From Pseudomonas entomophila (lineage in GTDB: Bacteria > Pseudomonadota > Gammaproteobacteria > Pseudomonadales > Pseudomonadaceae): 64,000 nt of DNA. A model generated the notes under the pieces. It was not told the origin of the DNA. It was given only the letters and a program-made list of their open reading frames with translations, and searched no databases. Below are positions 10,606-19,389 of this stretch, piece by piece (position 1 is the first letter of the stretch; every line of letters begins with the position of its first letter). The stretch spans positions 4,081,001 through 4,145,000 of the forward strand of contig NZ_CP070982.1 of NCBI RefSeq assembly GCF_018417595.1, in the 5' to 3' direction. A program made the position numbers and the translations under genes.

Positions 10606-12537
10606 TCAGCCTTCGAGCTCGGCCCAACGCTCCACCAGCGTATCCAGTTCGCCCTGCAGCGTCTCAAGCTTGGCCAGCACCGCCGAAGTCTCGCCGATCG
10701 GGCGCTGATAGAAGCCCGAAGCATTGATCTCTTCCTGCACCGTGGCCATCTTCTGCTCTACCGCATCGATCTGCCCAGGCAGCGCTTCCAGCTCACGCTG
10801 CAGCTTGTAGCTGAGCTTCTTCTTGCTGGCATCGGCGGCTGGCGCGGCGGCCGGCGCAGGCGCCTGCTGCTCCACTTGCTTTTCCACCACGGCGCTGTTG
10901 AGCTCGGACTTGCCGCCCTTGCTCTCGGTCACCCCCAGCAGCTTCGGCGAACCACCCTGGCGGATCCAGTCCTCGTAACCACCGACGTACTCGCGTACTC
11001 GCCCTTCACCCTCGAATACCAAGGTGCTGGTGACCACGTTGTCGAGGAAGGCACGGTCGTGGCTGACCATCAGCACGGTGCCCTTGTAGTTCGACAGCAC
11101 CTCCTCGAGCAGTTCGAGGGTTTCCACGTCCAGGTCGTTGGTCGGCTCGTCCAGCACCAGCAGGTTGGCCGGCTTGCTGAACAGCTTGGCCAGCAACAGG
11201 CGCGCACGCTCACCACCCGACAGCGCCTTGACCGGCGTGCGGGCACGCTGGGGGCTGAACAGGAAGTCGCCGAGGTAACTGAGCACGTGGCGGTTCTGGC
11301 CATCGATCTCGATGAAATCGCGACCTTCGGCCAGGTTGTCGATAACGGTCTTTTCCAGGTCGAGCTGGTGGCGCATCTGGTCGAAGTAGGCGACTTCCAG
11401 CTTGGTGCCACGCTCGACCTTGCCGGACGTCGGTTCCAGGTCACCCAGCATCAGCTTGAGCAGGGTGGTCTTGCCGGTACCGTTGGCACCGAGCAGGCCG
11501 ATACGGTCCTCGCGCTGCAGCACCATGGAGAAGTCCTTGACCAGTTTCGGGCCATCCTTGTGCGCGAAACTGACGTCCTCCAGCACCATCACCTGCTTGC
11601 CGGACTTGTCCGCCACCTCGATCAGGATATTGGCCTTGCCCTGGCGCTCACGGCGCTCGCCGCGCTCCACGCGCAATGCCTTGAGCGCACGCACGCGCCC
11701 TTCGTTACGGGTGCGGCGGGCCTTGATGCCCTGGCGGATCCACACTTCTTCCTGCGCCAGACGCTTGTCGAACAGCGCGTTGGCGGTCGCTTCGGCGGCC
11801 AGCTCGGCTTCCTTGTGCACCAGGAAGCTGGCGTAGTCGCCGTTCCAGTCGATCAGCCCGCCGCGATCCAGTTCGAGAATGCGCGTGGCCAGGTTCTGCA
11901 GGAACGAACGGTCGTGGGTGATGAACAGCACGGCGCCGTTGAAGCCACTCAAAGCTTCTTCAAGCCAGGCGATGGCACCGATGTCCAGGTGGTTGGTTGG
12001 CTCGTCGAGCAGCAGCAGGTCGGGCTCGGACACCAACGCCTGGGCCAGCAGCACACGGCGTCGCCAGCCACCGGACAGCTCGGCAAGGGTCTTGTCGGCG
12101 GGCAACTGCAGGCGGCTCAAGGTGCTTTCGACCACCTGCTGCAGGCGCCAACCGTCACGCGCCTCCAGCTCATGCTGGACGTGCATCAGCTTGTCGAGGT
12201 CGTCATCGCCCTGGATGTTCTGGCTCAGGTGATGGTATTCAGCCAGCAGCTCGCCGACTCCATCCAGGCCAGCAGCGACCACATCGAACACGCTGCGTTC
12301 GTCGGCCACCGGCAGCTCCTGCGGCAGCTCGCCGATCTTCAGGCCCGGGGCGCGCCAGATCTCGCCATCGTCAGGCTTCTGCTCGCCCTTGACCAGGCGC
12401 AGCATGCTCGACTTGCCCGTGCCGTTGCGGCCGATGATGCACACCCGCTCGCCACGGGCGATCTGCCAGGACACTTTGTCCAACAGCGGCATGGCGCCGA
12501 AGGCGAGGGACACATCGCTGAATTTGAGCAGGGTCAT
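10606..12537 (-). CDS. uup: ABC-F ATPase, Uup-like
   Basis: A 643-residue protein with two ABC ATPase cassettes and no membrane domain. The Walker A motifs are GRNGTGKSS and GANGTGKTT, with signatures LSGGWRRRV and LSGGERARLL. A charged linker lies between the cassettes. The C-terminal coiled coil (about the last 75 residues, KLQRELEALPGQIDAVEQKM) identifies Uup. ABC-F proteins act at the ribosome, and Uup also affects precise transposon excision and replication intermediates. The start MTLLKFSDVSLAFG at 12537 is favoured over an upstream extension. Confidence 0.88.
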   Translation of the reverse strand: MTLLKFSDVSLAFGAMPLLDKVSWQIARGERVCIIGRNGTGKSSMLRLVKGEQKPDDGEIWRAPGLKIGELPQELPVADERSVFDVVAAGLDGVGELLAEYHHLSQNIQGDDDLDKLMHVQHELEARDGWRLQQVVESTLSRLQLPADKTLAELSGGWRRRVLLAQALVSEPDLLLLDEPTNHLDIGAIAWLEEALSGFNGAVLFITHDRSFLQNLATRILELDRGGLIDWNGDYASFLVHKEAELAAEATANALFDKRLAQEEVWIRQGIKARRTRNEGRVRALKALRVERGERRERQGKANILIEVADKSGKQVMVLEDVSFAHKDGPKLVKDFSMVLQREDRIGLLGANGTGKTTLLKLMLGDLEPTSGKVERGTKLEVAYFDQMRHQLDLEKTVIDNLAEGRDFIEIDGQNRHVLSYLGDFLFSPQRARTPVKALSGGERARLLLAKLFSKPANLLVLDEPTNDLDVETLELLEEVLSNYKGTVLMVSHDRAFLDNVVTSTLVFEGEGRVREYVGGYEDWIRQGGSPKLLGVTESKGGKSELNSAVVEKQVEQQAPAPAAAPAADASKKKLSYKLQRELEALPGQIDAVEQKMATVQEEINASGFYQRPIGETSAVLAKLETLQGELDTLVERWAELEG

Positions 12538-12746
12538 GATCATCTCCAAAAACCGGGCGCGCATTCTACCTGACTTGCCCCCTCGCGGCATCAGGCAAGT
12601 CGCCACGGGCGGCACGACGTCGGATAACAACTCGATACAAGCACAGTGCTTTCACCCGCTGCCGGCAAACGGCTAAGCTAGGCAGTAATACCCAACAGTG
12701 CTGGCTTCGCCGTCACTCTCTTATGGTTCAACTGCCCGGACGTATC

Positions 12747-14675
12747 ATGCGCAGCCGCCTGTTACAACTTGCTTCCTGCCTGCTGCTCGCCGCCACCACC
12801 GCGAGTGCCGCACAGGCCGTCGACATCACCCAACAGCGCCAGTACTACGACGAGGCCAAGCGCGCCCTGGCCAAGGGCGACAAAGGCCCTTACCTGCGCT
12901 ATGCCCAGGCACTGCGCGACTACCCGCTCACACCTTATCTGACCTACGACGAGCTTACCGCCCGCCTGAAGACCGCCAGCAACGAGGAGATCGAAGGTTT
13001 CCTCGCCGCCCACGGCGACCTGCCCCAGGCCAACTGGATGAAGCTGCGCTGGTTGCGCTGGCTGGCCGAGCGCGGCGAGTGGAACACCTTCGTCAAATAC
13101 TACGATCCCAAGCTCAACTTCACCGAACTGGACTGCCTCAACGGCCAGTACCAACTGACCCACGGCCTGCGCGCGGAAGGCTTCGCCACCGCCGACAAGC
13201 TATGGAACGTCGGCAAGTCGCAACCGGCCACCTGCGACACGTTGTTCGGCATGTGGGCCGCCGAAGGCCAACTGACCGAGGCTAAACGCTGGCAACGCTT
13301 GAAACTTGCCGCCCAGGCGCGCAACTATGGGTTGGCCAACCAACTGGCGAAGACGCTCACCACCCTCACCTCCCAAGGCAAGCTGCTGATCGATGTGGCA
13401 CAAAAGCCTGAACTGCTGAACCAACCATCGCGCTTCACCCCCGTCAACGAGGCCATGTCCGACGTGGTCAGCCTCGGCCTGCGCCGTCTGGCCCGCCAGG
13501 ATCCGGACCAGGCCATGGCGCTGCTCGACGACTATGCCCAGCGCATGCACTTCTCCCGCGACGAGAAAGTCGCCATCGCCAACGAGATCGGCCTGACCCT
13601 CGCGCGCCGCTACGACCCACGCGCGCTTGACCTGATGACCCGCTACGACCCAGAGCTTCGCGACAACACCGTCAGCGAATGGCGCCTGCGCCTGTTGTTG
13701 CGCCTGGGTCGCTGGGAAGACGCCTACGAGCTGACCAAGCGCCTGCCCCAGGACCTGGCCAGCAGCAACCGCTGGAAATACTGGCAGGCCCGTAGCCTGG
13801 AGCTGGCGCAACCGAACAACCCGCAGATCCCGTTGCTGTACAAGACCGTGGCCCGCGAGCGCGACTTCTATGGCTTTCTGGCCGCCGACCGGGCGCAGAC
13901 CCCCTACCAGTTGAACAACAAGCCGCTGGTGCTCAGCCAGCAGCTGATCAACAAGGTCCGCAACACGCCCGGCGTACGCCGCGCCCTGGAGTTCCACGCC
14001 CGTGGCCAGGTAGTCGAGGGGCGCCGCGAGTGGTACCACGTCAGCCGCCACTTCAACCGCGACGAGATGGTGGCCCAGGCCCGCCTGGCCTACGAGATGC
14101 GCTGGTACTTCCCGGCCATCCGCACCATCAGCCAGGCCCAATACTGGGATGACCTGGACATCCGTTTCCCGATGGCCCACCGCGACACCCTGGTGCGCGA
14201 AGCGAAGGTCCGCGGCCTGCATTCGAGCTGGGTGTTCGCCATCACCCGCCAGGAGAGCGCCTTCATGGAGGACGCCCGCTCCAGCGTAGGCGCAAGCGGC
14301 CTGATGCAACTGATGCCGGCCACCGCCAAAGAGACTGCGCGCAAGTTCAGCATCCCACTGGCGTCGCCGGCCCAGGTGTTCAACCCGGACAAGAACATCC
14401 AGCTCGGCGCCGCCTACCTGAGCCAGGTGCACAGCCAGTTCAACGGCAACCGCGTGTTGGCCTCGGCCGCCTACAACGCCGGCCCGGGCCGGGTACGCCA
14501 GTGGCTCAAGGGCGCCAAGCACTTGAGCTTCGACGTATGGGTCGAGTCGATTCCGTTCGACGAGACACGCCAGTACGTGCAGAACGTGCTGTCGTATTCG
14601 GTCATCTATGGGCAGAAGCTCAATTCACCGCAGCCGCTGGTGGATTGGCATGAGCGGTATTTCGACGATATGTGA
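12747..14675 (+). CDS. slt: Soluble lytic murein transglycosylase Slt
   Basis: A 642-residue periplasmic enzyme that cleaves the MurNAc-GlcNAc bond with formation of 1,6-anhydroMurNAc. It has a Sec signal peptide (MRSRLLQLASCLLLAATT...ASA, about 23 residues) and a long alpha-helical doughnut. The C-terminal SLT domain has catalytic Glu503 in TRQESAFM, then SSVGASGLMQLMPATA and ASAAYNAGPGRV. Length matches the Slt70 family. The ATG at 12747 starts the signal peptide. It diverges from uup across 209 bases. Confidence 0.95.
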   Translation: MRSRLLQLASCLLLAATTASAAQAVDITQQRQYYDEAKRALAKGDKGPYLRYAQALRDYPLTPYLTYDELTARLKTASNEEIEGFLAAHGDLPQANWMKLRWLRWLAERGEWNTFVKYYDPKLNFTELDCLNGQYQLTHGLRAEGFATADKLWNVGKSQPATCDTLFGMWAAEGQLTEAKRWQRLKLAAQARNYGLANQLAKTLTTLTSQGKLLIDVAQKPELLNQPSRFTPVNEAMSDVVSLGLRRLARQDPDQAMALLDDYAQRMHFSRDEKVAIANEIGLTLARRYDPRALDLMTRYDPELRDNTVSEWRLRLLLRLGRWEDAYELTKRLPQDLASSNRWKYWQARSLELAQPNNPQIPLLYKTVARERDFYGFLAADRAQTPYQLNNKPLVLSQQLINKVRNTPGVRRALEFHARGQVVEGRREWYHVSRHFNRDEMVAQARLAYEMRWYFPAIRTISQAQYWDDLDIRFPMAHRDTLVREAKVRGLHSSWVFAITRQESAFMEDARSSVGASGLMQLMPATAKETARKFSIPLASPAQVFNPDKNIQLGAAYLSQVHSQFNGNRVLASAAYNAGPGRVRQWLKGAKHLSFDVWVESIPFDETRQYVQNVLSYSVIYGQKLNSPQPLVDWHERYFDDM

Positions 14676-14709
14676 CCAGGCCACCGATCAGTTGATTTGG
14701 CAAGACCCC

Positions 14710-14794
14710 TGTAGGAGCGGCTTTAGCCGCGATCACCCGCGAAGCGGGTGCCAGGCACCGCGGTGTCCGCATCGCGGCTGAAGCCGCCCCTACA
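14710..14794. repeat. REP pair (GGCTTTAGCCGCGAT type)
   Basis: GTAGGAGCGGCTTTAGCCGC at 14711 and its mirror image ending at 14794 flank an inner small hairpin (ACCCGCGAAGCGGGT). It lies between the convergent slt and MOSC genes. Confidence 0.85.
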
Positions 14795-14808
14795 AGTACG
14801 GCGCAGAT

Positions 14809-15612
14809 CTACTCGATGACCTGAACACTCATCCCCACCTTTAGCTCACCCTCGCCGTCCACCGCCAGGTTCTGGCCGAACAGCACATCCCCTTCCCGCT
14901 CGCGGAAAGTCTTCAGAGTGGTCAAGGGTTCGCGGTCCGGGCTGCGCTCCCCGGTATCCGGGTCCAGCGTGGTCAGGATGCAGCGTACGCTGGGCTTGAG
15001 CACACGGAAGGCCATGTCGCCGATGCGGATACGCTTCCAACCGTCTTCGGCGAAAGCCTCTGCACCCTCGACAACAAGGTTCGGCCGAAAACGCAGCATT
15101 TCCATGGGCCGCCCGACGCGCCGACTCAGCTCATCGAGCGAAGCCTGGCCGATCAGCAACAGGGGAAAACCATCGGGAAAGGCCGCACGGTCGCTGTTCA
15201 AGCCGTAACCGCTGGGCAGGTAGCGTGCCCGCTGTTCGGGGCAATGCACCAGGCGCACCGACTTGCCAAGCACCTCGCTCAACCAAGCGGCGGCGGCATC
15301 ACCGGCATCGGGCACGCGCAAGGTGTCACGCCAGATCGTTACGCCACGCAAGGTGTCATCAGAAGCCGGCTGCGCCACCTGCAACGGCGCAAGCCCGGCC
15401 GTCTCGAGCCGTAACCCGCCATCCACCGCGTGAAGAGCCCTGACCTGGCCAAGCCGCGGCCAGGCGCGCTGGGTGAGGAAGCGGCCGTTTTCCGCTTCCA
15501 CCACCATCCAGCGCCGATCGCCCTCCAACCCCAGGTTACCAACGGGTGAAGCCTGCAGGCTCTGCGCCTGCGCCGACTTCACCGGATAGCGATACAACGC
15601 ACTGAGAATCAT
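14809..15612 (-). CDS. MOSC domain protein, YcbX-like
   Basis: A 267-residue protein with an N-terminal MOSC beta-barrel (ALYRYPVKSAQAQSLQAS, GDRRWMVVEAENGRFLTQR). The C-terminal MOSC domain has FRPNLVVEG and SVRCILTTLDPDTGE, which carries the Cys expected to bind the molybdenum cofactor. YcbX-type proteins reduce N-hydroxylated bases and similar substrates. The ferredoxin domain of E. coli YcbX is absent, so electrons must come from a partner. moeA and moaB lie about 8 kb away. Confidence 0.85.
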   Translation of the reverse strand: MILSALYRYPVKSAQAQSLQASPVGNLGLEGDRRWMVVEAENGRFLTQRAWPRLGQVRALHAVDGGLRLETAGLAPLQVAQPASDDTLRGVTIWRDTLRVPDAGDAAAAWLSEVLGKSVRLVHCPEQRARYLPSGYGLNSDRAAFPDGFPLLLIGQASLDELSRRVGRPMEMLRFRPNLVVEGAEAFAEDGWKRIRIGDMAFRVLKPSVRCILTTLDPDTGERSPDREPLTTLKTFREREGDVLFGQNLAVDGEGELKVGMSVQVIE

Positions 15613-15675
15613 CCTTGCCTGCCTTGCGCCCGTTAAAAAACCAAGCTTATACCGGACGGCGCAGGCGTGCAGGCA

Positions 15676-16611
15676 TCAGGCCGAGACGTTGTCCATGCTC
15701 AAGCGCTGGCGCACTACATCCACCAGCCGGTCAGGCTGGAACTTGGAGAGGAAGTTGTCACAACCGACCTTCTTCACCATGGACTCGTTGAAGCTGCCCG
15801 ACAACGAGGTATGCAGCACCACATACAGGCCGCGCAGGCGTGGGTCACTGCGGATCTCGGTGGTCAGGCGATAGCCGTCCATCTCGGGCATTTCGGCGTC
15901 GGTGAAAATCATCAGCAGCTTTTCACAAACGTTCTCACCCGCGTCGGCCCACCCCTTGAGCAGGCGCAAGGCCTTGAGGCCATCACTGGCCACATGCAGC
16001 TTGACGCCCAGTTGCGACAGGGTGTCGCGCAACTGCGCCAGGGCCACGCTGGAGTCGTCCACCAGCAGCACCTCGCGGCCGCGGGCGCGTGCCAGCACCG
16101 GATCGTCCAGCTTGTCACGGGAAACCTTGGCGCTGTAGGGGACGATCTCGGCCAGCACCTTTTCCACGTCGATGATTTCGACCAGCTTCTCGTCGACCTT
16201 GGTGATCGCGGTGAGGTAATGCTGACGACCGGCACTGGTCGGCGGCGGCATGATCGATTCCCAGTTCATGTTGACGATACGGTCGACCCCCCCCACCAGG
16301 AACGCCTGCACCGAGCGGTTGTACTCGGTCACGATGATGGTGCTGTCGGGGCTGGGCTGCAGCGGGCGCATGCCGATGGCCTGGGAAAGATCGATCACCG
16401 GCAGGGTCTGGCCGCGCAGATTGACCACGCCACAGACGAAGGAGTGCCGCTGTGGCATCAGGGTCAGCTTCGGCAGCTGCAGCACTTCCTGGACCTTGAA
16501 CACGTTGATGGCGAACAGCTGCCGACCCGCCAGGCGGAACATGAGGATTTCCAGGCGGTTCTCACCTACCAGTTGCGTGCGTTGGTCTACCGTGTCGAGA
16601 ATGCCGGCCAT
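15676..16611 (-). CDS. cheV: Chemotaxis coupling protein CheV
   Basis: A 311-residue fusion of a CheW-like domain (about residues 10-160, VFKVQEVLQLP, VNLRGQTLPVIDLS) and a CheY-like receiver with phosphoacceptor Asp238 in IFTDAEMPEMDGY. CheV couples receptors to CheA and helps adaptation. The start MAGILDTVDQRTQLVGENR at 16611 is the usual CheV N-terminus. A sigma-28 promoter lies 49-75 bases upstream, placing it in the late flagellar regulon. It is a single gene here, away from a main che cluster. Confidence 0.92.
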   Translation of the reverse strand: MAGILDTVDQRTQLVGENRLEILMFRLAGRQLFAINVFKVQEVLQLPKLTLMPQRHSFVCGVVNLRGQTLPVIDLSQAIGMRPLQPSPDSTIIVTEYNRSVQAFLVGGVDRIVNMNWESIMPPPTSAGRQHYLTAITKVDEKLVEIIDVEKVLAEIVPYSAKVSRDKLDDPVLARARGREVLLVDDSSVALAQLRDTLSQLGVKLHVASDGLKALRLLKGWADAGENVCEKLLMIFTDAEMPEMDGYRLTTEIRSDPRLRGLYVVLHTSLSGSFNESMVKKVGCDNFLSKFQPDRLVDVVRQRLSMDNVSA

Positions 16612-16659
16612 GTGGACAACCCCCTGGCTTGAGTCGGGAAAAATGATTGCATCCACCTT

Positions 16660-16686
16660 GTATCGGCGGATACTCGCGTAGCTTGA
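16660..16686 (-). promoter_or_regulatory. FliA (sigma-28) promoter of cheV
   Basis: On the minus strand TCAA (16686-16683), then 15 bases, then GCCGATAC (16667-16660). This matches the flagellar sigma consensus in sequence and exact spacing. The start of transcription is expected near 16653. Confidence 0.8.
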
Positions 16687-16960
16687 CCCCCGGTGGAAAA
16701 AGCTGCGCAGGGCGATTGATATCACTTTACCATCATGCTTTACTGCTGCCACACCTGCCGCTCTGCTACTCCCTCATCGAACGAGCCAGTCGAAACCACA
16801 TCAGGGAAACCCCTAGTGGCAATCGGGTGCAACCTGATGTTCGCAATATCCATTAGCCATTAATGTGACGCCATTCTCAATGCATGAACGGAGTCAGGCT
16901 TTTGCTAGCGATCGTCTCGGTGTGGCCAACCCTTGCCCCGGCCCTGCACGCTGGAGCGTC

Positions 16961-17476
16961 ATGATGGACAGCACGCCCCAGAACAGCACAGCCTTGCAGG
17001 ACTTTTTGCTGGATGCGCAAGACCTGCTCACGAAGTCCCAGGAATGCCTGCAGCACCTGGAGCTGATCGACAATGACCCGGATGCCTGCCAATGCCTGGG
17101 TGAGACGCTCGACCTCCTGGCCCGTCGAGCTGGCCTGCTCGGATTGCTGGAAATCGCCCACTACACTCGCACCCTGCAACAATTGCTCGCGCCAGCGTGT
17201 AGTCAACGACACCTGCGTGGCGAAGCCCTGCCCGCACTGGATGCCTGCCTGACTCTGCTGGCCTGGCAACTGGAGCTGGTCGACCCACGCACAGGCCGGT
17301 TGGGCCTGGACATGCAAGAACAGCACCTGCTACTCACTGAACTGGCCACCTCACTGGGGCAGCCGGCCACGCAACTGTGCGAACCGTGCCAGGAAGTCGG
17401 TCGTTTCTGCAGCCACCCACCTACGCAAGAATTCGGTAGTGACGGCATCGGCGCCACATCGGATTGCGAACACTGA
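16961..17476 (+). CDS. HPt/CheA-P1-like protein without the phosphoacceptor His
   Basis: A protein of about 171 residues starting MMDSTPQNSTALQDFLLDAQ, predicted all-helical over residues 8-130. The stretch LDLLARRAGLLGLLEIAHYT resembles the HPt core H-x-x-K-G-x-x-G-x-LGL. An Asp stands where the phosphorylated His would be, and Ala-Arg replaces Lys-Gly. It may be a pseudo-HPt binding partner for a receiver protein rather than a phosphodonor. It lies between cheV and a NarL-type two-component pair. A GGAG site 4 or 7 bases ahead supports ATG 16961 or 16964. The family assignment is from eye alignment. The 349 bases upstream hold the cheV promoter and nothing else I can name. Confidence 0.6.
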   Translation: MMDSTPQNSTALQDFLLDAQDLLTKSQECLQHLELIDNDPDACQCLGETLDLLARRAGLLGLLEIAHYTRTLQQLLAPACSQRHLRGEALPALDACLTLLAWQLELVDPRTGRLGLDMQEQHLLLTELATSLGQPATQLCEPCQEVGRFCSHPPTQEFGSDGIGATSDCEH

Positions 17477-17708
17477 AGATCCGAACGAGCGACAACTTGG
17501 TGTCATTCACAAACAACTTGTAAAAGTTTCACGAGTATCCCCAAGTGCTTTTAGCAGGGCGCACGCTTAGTTGCTTTCAAGGAGAGGAGCAGCAAACGGT
17601 ACTGGCACTATGCTAGTTGCACCTTCGACACCCGCACTCGGCGCCAGCCCAGAAAATCAGAGGTTTCAAGCAGTTGCACCGCCCGCGACCAAACCCGACC
17701 AAAGTGTT

Positions 17709-17735
17709 AACATGCGCACATTCGAACATGCGCAC
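17709..17735. repeat. 11-bp direct repeat upstream of the sensor kinase
   Basis: AACATGCGCAC occurs at 17709-17719 and again at 17725-17735, a 16-base period. It lies about 80 bases before the kinase start, in a gene-free stretch of about 340 bases (17477-17813). It may be a tandem regulator site. No clear -35/-10 pair was found nearby. Confidence 0.5.
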
Positions 17736-17813
17736 CGTGGATAATGGGCGATTGAACGCGTGCTCGGCGCTTGATTGAGAGCGGCACGCCAAACCTCTGG
17801 CCAGACCTGTGCA

Positions 17814-18749
17814 ATGCCCACCAACAGCAATAATTCAGTGGCTCCCCTCTCTATGCTTCCACGCTTGAAGATCCTCCAGCGTAGCCGCTCCAGAGCTGTC
17901 CTGCTCCGATGGGCGACTTCGCTGCTGTGCGTGGTCTCGCTCATGGCGAACCTGCTGTGCTATCTCCGCGGCCAGCCACTGTCGGCCGAACTGCTGCTGT
18001 TGCAATTGGCGGCGATGATCGGTGTGGGTTGGCATTTGCGTCACTGGGCACGCTCCATCAGTTTGCGCCCCGCCGAACTGGCCGACCGCATGCTCAAGGT
18101 GCAGGAAAGCGAACGGCAACGCCTGAGCCGTGAATTGCACGACGACATCGGCCAACTGCTGACCGCCGCCAAACTTCAAGTCGACTGGCTTCACCGCCGC
18201 GTGCCAGCCGAGCTGCAAGCTCACTGCGGCACCTTGCGCAGCACCTTGGACCATACGCTGAGCAACGTGCGCGACGTTTCCGCCATTCTCAACCCCCGGC
18301 AACTGGCCAGTCTGGGCCTTGAAGCCAGCCTGCGCGCCCATCTGCTGCGCACCCTGGAAAACTGCGACGTGCACTGGAGCCTTGAGTGCAATCAGCGCCT
18401 GGGCGGCATCAGTGAAGACGTGGCAATGGCGGCCTTCCGCATTACACAAGAAGCCGTGACCAACATCCTGCGCCACGCCAACGCCCGCAACCTGATCATT
18501 CGCCTGCAACGCACGTCAGCCGGACTCGCCCTGACCATCCAGGACGACGGTCGCGGCTTCGTGCCTGCGCCAGACCCCGCCGAAGCCGGGCAGCGCGGCA
18601 TGGCCGGGATGCTCGAGCGCGCGACCGCGCTGCAAGGCAGCCTGACTATTTCCAGCCGGCCCGACGAGGGCACCCAGATCAACGCTCTGTTCCCATGGCC
18701 GCCCCGCAGCCAGGAACGCGCCAGGACCCCCACCGCCAATGACCTGTAG
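17814..18749 (+). CDS. Sensor histidine kinase, NarX/DesK-type (HisKA_3)
   Basis: A 311-residue membrane kinase with two transmembrane segments (about residues 29-51 and 58-75) and no large periplasmic domain. The dimerisation/phosphoacceptor motif is SRELHDDIGQLL with His109. The N-box is TQEAVTNILRHANA and the G-box DDGRGF. It overlaps the downstream response regulator by 11 bases, so the two are a cognate pair. The signal is unknown. Neither ATG 17814 nor ATG 17853 has a good ribosome site, so the start is uncertain. Confidence 0.85.
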   Translation: MPTNSNNSVAPLSMLPRLKILQRSRSRAVLLRWATSLLCVVSLMANLLCYLRGQPLSAELLLLQLAAMIGVGWHLRHWARSISLRPAELADRMLKVQESERQRLSRELHDDIGQLLTAAKLQVDWLHRRVPAELQAHCGTLRSTLDHTLSNVRDVSAILNPRQLASLGLEASLRAHLLRTLENCDVHWSLECNQRLGGISEDVAMAAFRITQEAVTNILRHANARNLIIRLQRTSAGLALTIQDDGRGFVPAPDPAEAGQRGMAGMLERATALQGSLTISSRPDEGTQINALFPWPPRSQERARTPTANDL

Positions 18750-19389
18750 ATTGCTTCTGGTGGACGACCACTCCCTGATTCGCGCTGGCGTCCGCTCGCT
18801 GGTATCGGATATCCCCGGATATGCCGTGATCGGCGAGGCCGAGGATGGCAACCAGCTCCTCGACCATGTACTGCGCCTGAACCCCGATATCGTCCTGCTC
18901 GACATTTCCATGCGCTCGACCAGCGGGCTCGATGCACTTACGCAACTGCGCGCAAACGGTTGCACCTGCAAGGTCCTGATCCTGTCGATGCACACCGACC
19001 CGGACCTGATCATGCGCGCGCTTGAGAGTGGCGCCCATGGCTACCTGCTCAAGGACACCACTGGCAGCGAGTTGGAGCAGGCCCTGACGGCGCTGCGTAA
19101 TGACGAGCGCTACCTCAGCCCGGCGATCGCCCACACCGTGATCAACCAAGCCCTGATACGCGCACAAAGTGGCAACGACTACCGCCAGCACCTGACCGCG
19201 CGCCAGCTGGAAATCCTGCGCCTGATCGTGCGCGGCAAGTCCACACGGGAGATCGCCGGCGGCCTGGGGCTGTCGATCAAGACGGTGGAAACCCACCGCT
19301 CGCAGATCATGAAGCGCCTGCAGATCTACGACGTGGCAGGCCTCGTGCTGTTCGCCGTGCGCGAGCGGATCATCAGCCTGGACGACTGA
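18739..19389 (+). CDS. NarL/FixJ-family response regulator
   Basis: A 216-residue protein. Its receiver domain has Asp55 (IVLLDISMRS), the conserved Ser/His switch region (ILSMHTDPD) and Lys in GYLLKDTTG. The LuxR-type HTH is LTARQLEILRLIVRGKSTRE followed by LSIKTVETHRSQIMKRL. It is the partner of the kinase that it overlaps. Its 3' end overlaps the convergent lipid kinase gene by 17 bases. Targets are unknown. Confidence 0.9.
   Translation: MTCRLLLVDDHSLIRAGVRSLVSDIPGYAVIGEAEDGNQLLDHVLRLNPDIVLLDISMRSTSGLDALTQLRANGCTCKVLILSMHTDPDLIMRALESGAHGYLLKDTTGSELEQALTALRNDERYLSPAIAHTVINQALIRAQSGNDYRQHLTARQLEILRLIVRGKSTREIAGGLGLSIKTVETHRSQIMKRLQIYDVAGLVLFAVRERIISLDD

Noticed and set aside
10876..12573. 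A 565-codon plus-strand frame opposite uup
   Set aside because: It is an antisense shadow of the ABC-F gene with no motifs or suitable ribosome site.
17610..17744. A 44-codon frame in the gap before the sensor kinase
   Set aside because: The purine-rich site GGAGAGGAG lies about 20 bases from the ATG, too far, and the peptide has no recognisable features. It shares the reading frame of the kinase but is separated by a stop.
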